Origin: Microcystis aeruginosa Ma_MB_S_20031200_S102
GTDB taxonomy: Bacteria > Cyanobacteriota > Cyanobacteriia > Cyanobacteriales > Microcystaceae
Assembly (NCBI GenBank): GCA_007095845.1
Contig: SFBI01000008.1
Span: 1-34,947, forward strand
Length of the DNA: 34,947 nt
Direction: 5' to 3'
Shown one piece after another: positions 15,093 through 25,113 of this stretch. Numbering within the stretch: the first letter of the stretch is position 1; each line of letters starts with the position of its first letter. The notes under the pieces were generated by a model that was given only the letters and a program-made list of their open reading frames with translations, had not been told where the DNA came from and did no database searches. The position numbers and the translations under genes are program-made.

Positions 15093-15232
15093 GGAGTCTC
15101 CTATTGTAAAGTTTTGTTAATTTTTCTGGGATTAGGACGTTTTGTAAAAATAGATACAGAATTGTATGTTATATATATTAGTGGGTGATTTAAAAAGTTC
15201 TAAACACGATTTGCAGCTCGGAGGAAATGATT

Positions 15233-15433
15233 ATGTCCACAGAACAACAAGCTCGCGCCTTAATGATGCGTCACCACCACGCCGTTAAAAATCGTCAACA
15301 ATCGATGTTAGACAGAAGTGCTTCTGAAATCGGTATTGACAATGATAATGGCCACGGGGAAACCGTTCAACGTCGCTTCTCAGCCGACTTTTCTTCCCAA
15401 ACTTACGATCGCTCTGGTGCTACTCTGAGTTAG
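15233..15433 (+). CDS. Small conserved hypothetical protein
   Basis: 66 residues from the second ATG. The sequence STEQQARALMMRHHHAVKNR, then QQSMLDRSASEIGI, is rich in His, Arg and Gln. GGAGG at 15220-15224 is only 2 bases from the ATG at 15227 but 8 bases from the ATG at 15233, so the latter is the better start. The C-terminus (FSADFSSQTYDRSGATLS) is polar. No domain was recognised. A strong terminator follows, which supports a real, independently transcribed gene. Function unknown. Confidence 0.75.
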   Translation: MSTEQQARALMMRHHHAVKNRQQSMLDRSASEIGIDNDNGHGETVQRRFSADFSSQTYDRSGATLS

Positions 15434-15488
15434 GGTCTGAGGTTTCGCCAAAGTATCAGCTTTCAATCTTAGAATTAAGTGAACAATC

Positions 15489-15532
15489 AGCCCACACAAA
15501 CCGAGATCGGAAGGTGTGGGCTTTCGGTTTTT
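15489..15532 (+). terminator. Rho-independent terminator of the small hypothetical gene
   Basis: A perfect 9-bp stem AGCCCACAC (15489-15497) and GTGTGGGCT (15514-15522), with a 16-base loop that itself contains CCGAGATCGG, followed by TTCGGTTTTT. It lies 55 bases after the stop codon. Confidence 0.85.
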
Positions 15533-15558
15533 AGAGATGGGGGTCAGTCCTGGGCCGA

Positions 15559-16398
15559 TTACGGGGTTTCATCGGGATTTATGCCTAATTGCCGTAATTG
15601 CGCCGCTAAACGTTCTGCCCGTTGACGTTCGTTTTCGGCCTGTTGATAGGCTGCCTGAGCCCGTTGACGTTCAATTTCAGCATTCTGACGTTCAATTTCA
15701 GCATTCTGACGTTCAATTTCGGCATTCTGACGTTCAATTTCAGCATTCTGACGTTCAATTTCGGCTAATTCTGCAGGTAAGAGGATTAAATTGCCGTCTA
15801 GGTCATAAAAACGCAGCCAAGGGGCTTCTTCTCGCTGTATGATGCCCATCCAGACTCCTAACCATAATCCCAAACGTTGACACCATAACCAACCGCGGTG
15901 GTCGGGAATAATTTCTTGATAGCATTGATTTGGGTCTAAAGCCCAACCTTGCAAGGAAGTGGCATCAAAGGGATTATAAACGAAGTATTGGGAACAGCGA
16001 AAAGTCCGCTCATAGAGGTTTTTTTTGGTAGTTAAATCGATTTTTGCGGTGCTTTCTGACATTAATTCCACGATCACATCGGGATAACGTCCGTTTTCGT
16101 TCCAAACCACCCATCCTTGTCGTTTATAACTACCATCAATATCAAGGACAACAAAAAAATCGGGGCCACGAAAATCTTTATTAAAAACCCGCTCACGGCT
16201 AAAGTAAATAAACATATTACCGCCAACAAAAAAGTCCTCTCGATCCTGATAGGCTTGTTCGATAGAATCGATTAACACATTCATGGCCTTGCGGTGACGG
16301 TACGTTTCCAAAGGTTCTCCATCATCAAAAATCAAGTCTTCTGGGGGAATCGGGGGTTCTTCCCAATCGATAACTGGAGGAGTGAGGGGTTGAGTCAT
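15559..16398 (-). CDS. Uma2 family (DUF820, PD-(D/E)XK) protein with heptad-repeat tail
   Basis: 279 residues. The Uma2/DUF820 domain is recognisable from RGPDFFVVLDIDG (about 100-112) and YPDVIVELMSESTAKIDLTTK (about 125-145), which carries the nuclease-like PD...E.S...D...K pattern, and from CSQYFVYNPFDATSLQGWAL. Residues from about 205 consist of repeated EIERQNA heptads, then QQAENERQRAERLAAQLRQLG, which should form a coiled coil. The family is hugely expanded in cyanobacteria and structurally related to restriction endonucleases; its role is unproven. The heptads are encoded by a 21-bp DNA repeat and may vary in number between strains. The ATG at 16398 is preceded by AACCCCGATG with a weak ribosome site. 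Confidence 0.88.
   Translation of the reverse strand: MTQPLTPPVIDWEEPPIPPEDLIFDDGEPLETYRHRKAMNVLIDSIEQAYQDREDFFVGGNMFIYFSRERVFNKDFRGPDFFVVLDIDGSYKRQGWVVWNENGRYPDVIVELMSESTAKIDLTTKKNLYERTFRCSQYFVYNPFDATSLQGWALDPNQCYQEIIPDHRGWLWCQRLGLWLGVWMGIIQREEAPWLRFYDLDGNLILLPAELAEIERQNAEIERQNAEIERQNAEIERQNAEIERQRAQAAYQQAENERQRAERLAAQLRQLGINPDETP
15665..15765. repeat. 21-bp tandem repeat inside the Uma2 gene
   Basis: Four full 21-bp units (TGACGTTCAATTTCAGCATTC, with A/G variation) and a partial fifth, each encoding one 7-residue IERQNAE unit of the coiled-coil tail on the minus strand. The unit length keeps the reading frame. Confidence 0.9.
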
Positions 16399-16426
16399 CG
16401 GGGTTAAGTCCGGGATAGAGATGGTT

Positions 16427-17431
16427 TTATTTTATTTGTAAGACGAGGCGATATTTAGGTTGTCCGGTTCGCAATTTTTCCATAGCTTCATTCACCCGGG
16501 AGATAGGATAGGTTTCCGTCACCGGTTCAATGTCATGACGAGAGGCAAATTCGATCATTTTATTGATGGTACTGGGACTACCCAAAGGACTGCCAGAAAT
16601 CGATTTTTGACCCATAATCAAGGGAAAAGCATAGGTAGCCATGGGTTCAAGAACAGCCCCAACAATATGCAGACGACCTTTGGGACGTAAACAGGCGATA
16701 TAAAGACCCCAATCGAGATTAACGTTAACGGTAGAGATGATGAAATCAAAGTAATTTTGTACCGATTGCAAAGCTTCCTGGTCTCTGGAATTGATAAAAT
16801 GAGTCGCCCCTAGTTCTTTTGCTTCTGTTTCTTTGTCGGGACTACTGGAAAAAGCGGTTACTTCGCAGCCCCAAGCTTTGAGGAATTTTAAGGCTATATG
16901 GCCCAATCCACCAATACCAATGACACCAACTCGAGCCGTGGGTTTAATATCAAATTGAACAATCGGATTAAAGACGGTAATACCACCACAAAAAAGCGGG
17001 CCAGCTTTGGCAGCATCTAACTGCTCTGGTAAGGGAACCAACCAACTATGATGGGCCCGGACTCTTTCAGCAAAACCACCATGGCGACCGACGATAGTTC
17101 CTTCAGCAGTAGCACAAAGGTTTTGATCCCCTGACATACAGGTTTCACAGGTGGAACAGGAACGGGAAAACCAACCAAGACCAACTCTTTGCCCTAATTT
17201 TAACTCTTTGACTTTAGCACCAAGAGCCGCGATCGTACCGACCACTTCATGGCCGGGGACAAAGGGATAGGTGGTCAGTCCCCAATCGTTATCGAGCATA
17301 CTTAGGTCACTGTGACAGATGCCGCAATATTCCACCGCAATTTCTACATCTTCATCCGCTAATATACCTGGATCGTAGTCAAAAGGCTCTAGTTTCCCCC
17401 CTTTTTCTCGGGCAGCATAGGCTCTAATCAT
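16427..17431 (-). CDS. Zinc-dependent NAD(P) alcohol dehydrogenase (cinnamyl-alcohol-dehydrogenase type)
   Basis: 334 residues of the medium-chain dehydrogenase family. Catalytic zinc ligands are Cys36 in YCGICHSD, His61-Glu62 in PGHEVVG and Cys148 in LFCGG. The structural zinc is bound by Cys92, 95, 98 and 106 (CSTCETCMSGDQNLC). The Rossmann motif GIGGLGHIALKFL lies at 172-184. Members of the YahK/AdhA-like group reduce aldehydes with NADPH in the cytosol; NADP preference is likely but not proven by the motif (ssSPDK follows strand 2). Downstream of it, on the same strand, lies the Uma2 gene with a 28-base gap, so they may be co-transcribed. The best start is the ATG at 17431. Confidence 0.92.
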   Translation of the reverse strand: MIRAYAAREKGGKLEPFDYDPGILADEDVEIAVEYCGICHSDLSMLDNDWGLTTYPFVPGHEVVGTIAALGAKVKELKLGQRVGLGWFSRSCSTCETCMSGDQNLCATAEGTIVGRHGGFAERVRAHHSWLVPLPEQLDAAKAGPLFCGGITVFNPIVQFDIKPTARVGVIGIGGLGHIALKFLKAWGCEVTAFSSSPDKETEAKELGATHFINSRDQEALQSVQNYFDFIISTVNVNLDWGLYIACLRPKGRLHIVGAVLEPMATYAFPLIMGQKSISGSPLGSPSTINKMIEFASRHDIEPVTETYPISRVNEAMEKLRTGQPKYRLVLQIK

Positions 17432-17712
17432 GATTAAGTCCTCTAGAATCGGTTTACTGGTTATTTTATCCTAAATTTATCTGAGTATGGCTTGTCCTAA
17501 ATCCTGTTTAAAAGGTTTCTCTTGTATCTAATCTACTAGAGCACTCGCAGGTCGCTCGCGGATTTTACTGACAAGTTTTGTTAAGATAAGATGAAAATTG
17601 TCCTGTTTTATCCTCGGCAAGATTAAACGAGGTAAAAAGCCCGTTTCTAATTTGGGGATATTTTTCGTAAACGATTGTATCCTAAGTTAACCACCGTTAT
17701 TATCAGAACGCT
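17432..17712. other. Divergent intergenic region, promoters of adh and dnaK
   Basis: 281 bases between two divergent genes. No CIRCE-like inverted repeat (TTAGCACTC-N9-GAGTGCTAA) was seen; GAGCACTCGCAGG near 17538 is not part of a symmetric element. No ORF or RNA gene was recognised. Confidence 0.4.
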
Positions 17713-19761
17713 ATGGGAAAAGTCATCGGCATCGACTTAGGAACAACCAACAGTTGTGTTGCCGTACTAGAGGGAGGTCAGCCGATTATAGTTCCTAACT
17801 CGGAAGGGGGAAGGACAACTCCTAGTATCGTGGGATTCGGCAAAGCCCAGCGCCTAGTGGGACAACTGGCCAAACGTCAGGCGGTTACTAATGCCGAAAA
17901 TACCGTTTATAGCATCAAACGCTTTATCGGTAGGCGTTGGCAAGACACCGAGGCCGAAAGGGGACGAGTTGCCTATCATTGCCAACGCGGTCGCGATGAT
18001 ACCGTCAATATCAAAATTCGCGATCGGGAATTTACCCCCCAGGAAATCTCGGCCATGATTCTGCAAAAATTAAAGGCCGATGCCGAGGCCTATCTGGGAG
18101 AACCGATCAAAGAAGCCGTGATTACAGTTCCCGCCTATTTTACCGATGCCCAACGTCAAGCCACTAAAGACGCGGGGATAATTGCGGGACTAGAAGTATT
18201 AAGAATTATTAACGAACCCACCGCCGCCGCCCTAGCCTACGGTTTAGATAAACGAAACGAAGATCAACATATCCTCGTTTTTGACCTAGGGGGAGGAACC
18301 TTCGACGTTTCCATCCTGCAGCTGGGGAAGGGCATCTTTGAAGTAAAAGCCACCGCTGGTAATAACCATCTTGGCGGGGACGATTTTGATAACCTCTTAG
18401 TGCGGTGGTTGGTGGAGAACTTTCAAGGCCAAGAAAACATCGATCTGGCCAGCGATCGTATGGCGATCCAAAGACTGCGGGAAGCCGCCGAAAAAGCCAA
18501 AATCGAACTTTCTAGCCTGATTACCACCTCGATCAATCTTCCCTTCATCGCCGCCGACGAAACCGGACCTAAACACCTAGAATTAGAACTAACTCGCGCT
18601 AAATTCGAGGAATTAACCAGAGAATTAGTGGAAAAAACCCTGGAACCCGTACAACAGTCCCTCAAAGATAGCGAACTGCAGCCTAACGATATTGATCGTG
18701 TCATCCTTGTCGGCGGTTCCACCAGAATACCCGCCGTACAGCAATTAATCTCCCGTTTCTTTTCTACGGGCCAAATTGATCGCTCTGTTAACCCCGATGA
18801 GGCCGTTGCTTTGGGGGCAGCGATTCAAGCGGGAGTTTTAGGTGGAGAAGTAGAAGATATCCTGCTACTCGATGTCACCCCCCTTTCCCTCGGCATTGAA
18901 ACCCTCGGCGAAGTTTTTACCAAAATTATTGATCGCAATACCACGATCCCCACCAGTAGATCTGAGGTTTTCTCCACCGCTGCCGATGGTCAAACTTCCG
19001 TGGAAATTCACGTTCTGCAAGGGGAAAGGGCTATGGCCCGGGACAATAAAACCCTCGGTAAATTTCTCCTGACGGGAATTCCTCCCGCCCCTAGAGGTAT
19101 GCCACAAATCGAAGTGGCCTTCGAGATCGATGTTAACGGCATCTTGAAAGTGGCCGCCAGCGACCAAGGCACAGGTAAAGAACAAAGCATTGTCATTAGC
19201 CACACTGGAGGGCTGAAAACAAACGAAATTGAAAAAATGCGCCTAGAAGCCAAAAAATACGCTGAATTTGATCGCGGTCGTCTGCAAATGATCGACATTC
19301 GCCAGCAATGCGATAGTCTTTTCTATAGCTACGAAGTCACCCTCAGGGAAAACAGTGAGTTAGTTGCCCCCGATATCCGGCAACTGGCCGACCAGAAGCG
19401 ACAACAGTTGGAAATCGCTCTGCGCGACCCCTCCCTATCCCCAGAAAAGCTAACAACCACCCTGGAAGAATTTCGTCAGATTGTCCTCGAAATCGGTACC
19501 CGCATCTACAGGGGTAAACAAGAGGACACGCAAATCCTCAACGGTAATGGTTTTAAATCGATCGATGTCTCCGAAAAACTGACCCGAACCACCCGCATTC
19601 AGGCCACTTCCTCGAATACCCTCACTGAGGGGCAAACCCTATTCCAGACTAGAACCAGAAACTATAGTAATCTGGAAACTAAATCTACCGAATCGGACAA
19701 TGATGATGATCCCTACAATGACGAAGAAATGATCTCCAGTGACTATGAGGCCGTAGATTAA
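17713..19761 (+). CDS. dnaK: Molecular chaperone DnaK, DnaK3-like
   Basis: 682 residues. The Hsp70 ATPase begins [20 protein letters not shown], with [14 protein letters not shown] and [13 protein letters not shown] as the second and third signatures. The substrate-binding domain contains [20 protein letters not shown] and [18 protein letters not shown]. The C-terminal lid is followed by an acidic, low-complexity tail ([14 protein letters not shown]) instead of the usual EEVKD-like end. This tail and the adjacent dnaJ are features of cyanobacterial DnaK3, which is reported as essential and membrane associated; the DnaK3 assignment is therefore likely but inferred. The chaperone acts with DnaJ and GrpE in protein folding. 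A repeat-rich gap of 310 bases separates it from dnaJ. Confidence 0.93.
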   Translation: MGKVIGIDLGTTNSCVAVLEGGQPIIVPNSEGGRTTPSIVGFGKAQRLVGQLAKRQAVTNAENTVYSIKRFIGRRWQDTEAERGRVAYHCQRGRDDTVNIKIRDREFTPQEISAMILQKLKADAEAYLGEPIKEAVITVPAYFTDAQRQATKDAGIIAGLEVLRIINEPTAAALAYGLDKRNEDQHILVFDLGGGTFDVSILQLGKGIFEVKATAGNNHLGGDDFDNLLVRWLVENFQGQENIDLASDRMAIQRLREAAEKAKIELSSLITTSINLPFIAADETGPKHLELELTRAKFEELTRELVEKTLEPVQQSLKDSELQPNDIDRVILVGGSTRIPAVQQLISRFFSTGQIDRSVNPDEAVALGAAIQAGVLGGEVEDILLLDVTPLSLGIETLGEVFTKIIDRNTTIPTSRSEVFSTAADGQTSVEIHVLQGERAMARDNKTLGKFLLTGIPPAPRGMPQIEVAFEIDVNGILKVAASDQGTGKEQSIVISHTGGLKTNEIEKMRLEAKKYAEFDRGRLQMIDIRQQCDSLFYSYEVTLRENSELVAPDIRQLADQKRQQLEIALRDPSLSPEKLTTTLEEFRQIVLEIGTRIYRGKQEDTQILNGNGFKSIDVSEKLTRTTRIQATSSNTLTEGQTLFQTRTRNYSNLETKSTESDNDDDPYNDEEMISSDYEAVD

Positions 19762-19812
19762 AAAGGGAAAAGCTATCGGTCGTCAGGAGACGGTCGTCAG
19801 GAGATAGGGTGA

Positions 19813-19884
19813 TAGGGTTTTGGGGTGATAGGGTTTTGGGGTGATAGGGTTTTGGGGTGATAGGGTTTTGGGGTGATAGGGTGA
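19813..19884. repeat. 16-bp tandem repeat (TAGGGTTTTGGGGTGA x4)
   Basis: Four consecutive identical 16-bp units at 19813-19876, flanked on each side by the short form TAGGGTGA. Confidence 0.95.
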
Positions 19885-19901
19885 TGAGACAGCTTCCCCA
19901 C

Positions 19902-19931
19902 TTCATAATTCATAATTCATAATTCATAATT
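19902..19931. repeat. Heptamer tandem repeat (TTCATAA x4)
   Basis: Four head-to-tail copies of TTCATAA followed by TTCC. It is the opposite-strand version of the AATTATG array at 14943-14970. Confidence 0.9.
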
Positions 19932-20065
19932 CCCCCTCCCCACTCCCCCACACCCCTAACCCCCAGCAAAAAAAGTAGGGATAACCCAACTAAACTATTA
20001 TGTATAGTTTGTTAAAGTAACAACTAGACCGAAAATTTATTTATAAATTGCCAGCAGAACCATAG

Positions 20066-21196
<1,131 letters not shown>

Positions 21197-21198
21197 CT

Positions 21199-21420
21199 AT
21201 GACTTTAGACCTGCGCGGCACTCCCTGCCCAATTAATTTTGTCCGGACAAAATTGCAATTAGAGAAAATGACCGCCGGGGAACGGTTGGAAGTCTGGTTA
21301 GATGCCGGGGAACCGATCGAACAGGTTCCCACTAGCCTGACAGTGGAGGGTTATCAGATAGAATCGATCGAGGATCGAGATAGCTTTTTTGTTCTCAAAG
21401 TCTATCGTCCCGATTCCTAA
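21199..21420 (+). CDS. TusA-like sulfurtransferase-family protein
   Basis: 73 residues with the TusA/SirA/YedF fold pattern: LDLRGTPCPINFVRTKLQLE (the conserved Cys in TPCP, about residue 10), then LEVWLDAGEPIEQVP and a C-terminal strand FVLKVYRPDS. TusA proteins use the Cys of a CPxP motif to carry persulfide sulfur. Here the second proline is replaced by asparagine (CPIN), so sulfur transfer is plausible but not certain. It starts 2 bases after the dnaJ stop, and its stop is directly followed by the rsgA start, which points to tight translational coupling. What links it to chaperone and ribosome biogenesis genes is unknown. Confidence 0.85.
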   Translation: MTLDLRGTPCPINFVRTKLQLEKMTAGERLEVWLDAGEPIEQVPTSLTVEGYQIESIEDRDSFFVLKVYRPDS

Positions 21421-22497
21421 ATGCCAGATGCACAATTAACCGATTTATACGGCACAGTGGTGGCTGTACAGGCGAATTTCTATCAGGTACGCTTGGATTC
21501 TGCCGTTATGGGCGAGAATCTTCTCTGTACCCGTCGCGCTCGCTTGCAAAAAATCGGTCAATCGGTGATGGTTGGTGATCGGGTGCGCGTGGAGGAGGCC
21601 AATTTTGATGATCGGCAGGGTGCGATCGCAGAAGTTCTCCCCCGCAGTACCGAGATCGATCGACCGGCCGTTGCTAATATCGAGCAGATTTTGCTAGTTT
21701 TTGCCCTTGCTGAACCTGTCCTCGATCCTTGGCTGATCAGTCGTTTTTTGGTGAAGGCCGAGTCCACAGGCTTGGAAATTGCGGTCTGTGTCAATAAAAT
21801 TGATCTGGGGGAACCAGAACAAATAGAGGTCTGGGGCGATCGCCTAGCTAGTTGGGGATACCAGCCCTTTTTTGTCAGTGTCGAGAAAAATCGGGGATTT
21901 GAGGCTTTATTGGCACAATTAAACCATAAAATCACTCTCTTGGCCGGTCCTTCGGGGGTGGGAAAATCGAGTTTAATTAATTGCCTAATTCCTGAGATTA
22001 ATCAACGGGTGGGGGATGTGTCGGGAAAACTGCAAAAAGGTCGTCACACTACCCGTCATGTGGAGTTATTTGCTTTACCAAATCGGGGTTTATTGGCCGA
22101 TAGTCCGGGGTTTAACCAACCGGATATTAACTGTTCACCGGAACAATTAACTTTTTATTTTCCGGAAGTGAGACAGCGTTTAGCTTTAGGAAATTGTCAA
22201 TTTAATGATTGTACTCACCGTCAGGAACCTAACTGTGTGGTGAGGGGAGATTGGGACCGTTACCAACATTATTTAGAGTTTTTAGAAGAAGCGATCGCAC
22301 GAGAACAGTCATTACAGAAAACTAGCACAAAAGAGTCAAGTTTAAAGTTAAAAATTAAAGAAGCAGGTCAAGAAACCTACGAACCGAAATTAGCCAATAA
22401 AAAATATCGTCGTCCTTCCCGTCGCGGCAAAAATCAAGATCAGGAACGCTATGAAAATAAAACTCTCCAAGATATTTATAATGATGATTCTGAATAA
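21421..22497 (+). CDS. rsgA: Ribosome small-subunit-dependent GTPase RsgA (YjeQ)
   Basis: 358 residues with the circularly permuted GTPase order. An N-terminal OB fold (1-75) is followed by G4 NKID (125-128), G1 GPSGVGKSSLIN (176-187) and G3 DSPG (227-230), then a zinc-binding site made by Cys259, Cys264, His266 and Cys272 (CQFNDCTHRQEPNC). RsgA checks late maturation of the 30S subunit and is released on GTP hydrolysis. The C-terminal 65 residues are basic and low in complexity (YRRPSRRGKN), an extension beyond the usual end. The ATG directly follows the TAA of the TusA-like gene. Confidence 0.95.
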   Translation: MPDAQLTDLYGTVVAVQANFYQVRLDSAVMGENLLCTRRARLQKIGQSVMVGDRVRVEEANFDDRQGAIAEVLPRSTEIDRPAVANIEQILLVFALAEPVLDPWLISRFLVKAESTGLEIAVCVNKIDLGEPEQIEVWGDRLASWGYQPFFVSVEKNRGFEALLAQLNHKITLLAGPSGVGKSSLINCLIPEINQRVGDVSGKLQKGRHTTRHVELFALPNRGLLADSPGFNQPDINCSPEQLTFYFPEVRQRLALGNCQFNDCTHRQEPNCVVRGDWDRYQHYLEFLEEAIAREQSLQKTSTKESSLKLKIKEAGQETYEPKLANKKYRRPSRRGKNQDQERYENKTLQDIYNDDSE

Positions 22498-22640
22498 AAT
22501 CGGTTAGGTTGCCTTTATCTTCAGGGTTACTAAAGTAAGAATCGGGAAAAGATGCTGGGGGGGTTAGACTATGAGTGTATTTGGTGCATTTTTTGATAGA
22601 ATAACTCGGAAATTTTTGGGAAAATTTGCCAGTTTTGAGC

Positions 22641-23030
22641 CTAGGCAGCATCTTGGGTAAACACAGCTAAAATATAAGCAACTTGACCATCATTAATATA
22701 AGCTACCTCATTACGACTGTCACTTGTCCAACCAGCTTTAGAAGCAAATTCTTGGATATTTTTAGGGTCACTGTTGGCAAAATATTCACCAAAAAATCCT
22801 TTAATCGGATTAAAATGACCTTGACCTTGATTTGGGTCAATACTTTTCCAGCTGCCATCTTGCATCATGTTTATTCTGTTTAAATAGTATCGCATCTCCT
22901 GACTAGATTCGGACGATATAGCTTGTCCTGTAATAATTTCATACATTAATCTAGCAGCTTATTCAGTTATAATTTTATTTCTAATCGGATTTTTAGGATC
23001 ATTGCCTCTCATTGAAGAGCCATTTTGACG
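22641..23030 (-). pseudogene. Beta-lactamase-like serine hydrolase, C-terminal remnant
   Basis: In one frame the minus strand reads NGSSMRGNDPKNPIRNKIIT, E, stop (TAA at 22959-22961), AARLMYEIITGQAISSESSQ and then FNPIKGFFGEYF, FASKAGWTSDSRNEVAYIND and GQVAYILAVFTQ. The KAGWTSD...N...VAYI pattern resembles the KTG-containing C-terminal part of class A beta-lactamase-like serine hydrolases in cyanobacteria. The N-terminal part with the catalytic SxxK is missing, and the stop splits what remains, so it is a pseudogene. Family assignment is by motif and moderate. Confidence 0.65.
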
Positions 23031-23056
23031 GACAATTTAGTAAAGTGATAACAGCT

Positions 23057-24037
23057 ATGAAGATTTTGACGATTTTACAGGGATTAATCGACAAAAATCC
23101 CTTAACTCAGACGGATCTAGAAGAATTACTAGAGAGCGAATCCTTAAGTTTTAGGGAGACTAACCCTCTCATCCTACAGGAAAGGGCGGAACTATTAACG
23201 ATTCTCTGGCCGCGAGTCTGGCAAAAATGTCAGGAGTTAGGGATAAATCAGCCAAATCAGATTTTGATCAGCTGTTGGCGCTTCTGGATTCCCTGGGCGC
23301 TAGAGCTACGCAGTCACGTAAAACCGTTGATTCAAGGCATTTTGGCTCCTCAAGGCACAGGAAAGACCACTTTAACATCCATAATATCGATTATTTTAGC
23401 CTATTTTGATTTAAAAGTAAATAATCTCTCTTTAGATGATATTTATAAGACCTATAATGAGCGAATAAAATTGCTTCAAAAGGATGAAAGATTGCGCTGG
23501 CGTGGTCCACCGGGTACTCATGATATAGAATTAGGGATTAAAGTTTTAGAACAGGTTTGTCAGCAAGAAAGTCCGATTTTAATCCCGCGGTTTGACAAGT
23601 CCCTGCATCAAGGACAAGGAGATAGAATTGCACCGGAAAAAGTGGAACGAGTTGATATTCTTTTTTTCGAGGGTTGGTTTGTGGGCATGAATCCAATAGA
23701 AGAAACAGTCTTTGATCATGCCCCCGATCCGATTAATAGGGAAGAAGATCGACAATTCGCTAGGGATAATAATCAGAGATTGCGGGAATATCTACCCCTC
23801 TGGTCAAAAATTGATCGCTTACTGATTCTTTATCCCCTTGACTACCGTTACAGTTTACAATGGCGACAGGCGGCCGAAACAAAAGGAGGTATGACCCCAT
23901 CAGAAATCGAGGAATTTGTCAAGTATTTTTGGAAAAGTTTACATCCGCAATTATTTCTGCCACCCCTGCTCAAACAAGCAGAGCTAGTGGTAGAAATTAA
24001 TCAGGATCATAGTCTGGGAAAAATCAGTTATCAGTGA
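23057..24037 (+). CDS. D-glycerate 3-kinase (plant-type GLYK)
   Basis: 326 residues from the first in-frame ATG; a TTG at 23012 would add 15 residues, but it lies inside the beta-lactamase remnant. The P-loop GILAPQGTGKTT is at 94-105. It is followed by NNLSLDDIYKTYNER, RWRGPPGTHDIELG, IPRFDKSLHQGQGDR and DILFFEGWFVGMNP, the pattern of plant-type glycerate kinase related to phosphoribulokinase and pantothenate kinase. It phosphorylates D-glycerate to 3-phosphoglycerate, the last step of photorespiration, in the cytosol. There is no strong Shine-Dalgarno. The gene is followed by a heptamer repeat spacer. Confidence 0.9.
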   Translation: MKILTILQGLIDKNPLTQTDLEELLESESLSFRETNPLILQERAELLTILWPRVWQKCQELGINQPNQILISCWRFWIPWALELRSHVKPLIQGILAPQGTGKTTLTSIISIILAYFDLKVNNLSLDDIYKTYNERIKLLQKDERLRWRGPPGTHDIELGIKVLEQVCQQESPILIPRFDKSLHQGQGDRIAPEKVERVDILFFEGWFVGMNPIEETVFDHAPDPINREEDRQFARDNNQRLREYLPLWSKIDRLLILYPLDYRYSLQWRQAAETKGGMTPSEIEEFVKYFWKSLHPQLFLPPLLKQAELVVEINQDHSLGKISYQ

Positions 24038-24103
24038 GCAGTAATCAGTAATCAGTGAAAAGAAAGCCCCGAACTGGTCACTTAACAGACTGAAAACTCC
24101 CAT

Positions 24104-24166
24104 CTGATAACTGCTAACCGCTAACTGCTAACTGCTAACTGCTAACTGGTAACTGATAACTGATAA
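24104..24166. repeat. Heptamer tandem repeat (CTGNTAA x9)
   Basis: Nine consecutive 7-bp units: CTGATAA, CTGCTAA, CCGCTAA, three CTGCTAA, CTGGTAA and two CTGATAA. At 24025-24056 the inverted form (TTATCAGT, CAGTAAT) occurs, so the transcript of this spacer could fold into a long hairpin. The array ends 5 bases before the next start codon. Confidence 0.9.
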
Positions 24167-24171
24167 AGCTT

Positions 24172-25113
24172 ATGATTGAAGTGAAACATCTGAGTAAAAT
24201 TTATGGTTCGACCCCGGCAATTAGTGACGTGGATTTTACCGTAGAAAAAGGAGAAATACTCGGTTTCTTGGGACCCAATGGAGCGGGAAAAACCACGACT
24301 ATGAGGATTTTATCTGGTTATATTCCTGCCACAACGGGAACAGCAAGGATAGCAGGATACGATGTGCATGAACAATCCTTAGAAGTGCGTCGTCGCATTG
24401 GTTATCTTCCCGAAAATCCCCCCTTGTATCCAGAGATGACCGTGGAAGGTTTTCTTGATTTTGTGGCACGGATTAAAGGTATCTCATCGGGGGATAGAAA
24501 AGCGCGGGTAGATTTAGTTTTAGGTAAATGTCAGTTACTAGAAAAAAGAAAAGTTATTATCCGCAAGTTGTCTAAAGGTTATAAACAGCGTGTGGGAATT
24601 GCCCAAGCGATTGTACACGATCCACCGGTAATTATTTTAGATGAACCGACAGTAAGATTGGATCCGAAACAGATTATCGAGGTGAGAAATCTGATTAAAA
24701 GTTTAGCGGGAGAACATACAATTATTCTCTCCACTCATATTTTGCCAGAAGTGAGTATTACCTGCGATCGAGCGACAATTATTAATCGGGGTCGCATCGT
24801 AGCCAATAATATTACTACCGCTACCCCTGCTGGTTCCAGTTATGAAATTGAGATCGAAGGTGATAGGGATTCCCTGTTAGAAATCCTGCAACAAATGCCG
24901 CAAGTCGAGCAAGGGGCAAAAGTCGGCGATAACCTGCTTAAAATTGTTGGTCAAGCGGGGACAAACCTAGGGGCAGAACTTGCTAGAATAGTTGTCAACA
25001 ATGGTTATAACCTATTAGAAATGCGTCGCACCCGTAAAACCCTAGAAGACATCTTTCTGGAAGTAATCGGCAGCGGGGAAAGTAACCAGCAAGAGGAGAG
25101 ACATGATCAATAA
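24172..25113 (+). CDS. ABC transporter ATP-binding protein (GldA-like, ABC-2 exporter)
   Basis: 313 residues: Walker A GPNGAGKTTT (34-43), signature LSKGYKQRVGIAQAI (133-147), Walker B VIILDEPT (153-160) and H-loop His189 (STHILPE). The stretch after Walker B reads DEPTVRLDP, where nearly all homologues have DEPTVGLDP; Arg162 replaces the glycine of the D-loop approach. The protein powers export in an ABC-2 system. Its 3' end overlaps the permease gene by 11 bases. The trio ATPase-permease-GldG domain protein resembles the Gld machinery and is widespread in non-gliding bacteria, where the substrate is unknown. Confidence 0.92.
   Translation: MIEVKHLSKIYGSTPAISDVDFTVEKGEILGFLGPNGAGKTTTMRILSGYIPATTGTARIAGYDVHEQSLEVRRRIGYLPENPPLYPEMTVEGFLDFVARIKGISSGDRKARVDLVLGKCQLLEKRKVIIRKLSKGYKQRVGIAQAIVHDPPVIILDEPTVRLDPKQIIEVRNLIKSLAGEHTIILSTHILPEVSITCDRATIINRGRIVANNITTATPAGSSYEIEIEGDRDSLLEILQQMPQVEQGAKVGDNLLKIVGQAGTNLGAELARIVVNNGYNLLEMRRTRKTLEDIFLEVIGSGESNQQEERHDQ

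Noticed and set aside
15516-15842. Plus-strand ORF of 108 residues with repeated SDVQFQH
   Set aside because: It is the antisense shadow of the 21-bp repeat in the Uma2 gene on the minus strand.
17520-17560. Possible CIRCE element upstream of dnaK
   Set aside because: Only an isolated GAGCACTCGC is present; the second arm with a 9-base spacer is absent.
18423-19298. Minus-strand ORFs of about 96-112 residues within dnaK
   Set aside because: Antisense shadows in a well-supported DnaK gene; no family features.
22355-22651. 98-residue minus-strand ORF across the rsgA 3' end
   Set aside because: Overlaps the rsgA coding tail and has no recognisable motif or ribosome site.
23012-23056. TTG-initiated extension of glycerate kinase
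   Set aside because: The extra 15 residues overlap the beta-lactamase remnant and are not needed for the kinase fold; the ATG at 23057 is preferred.
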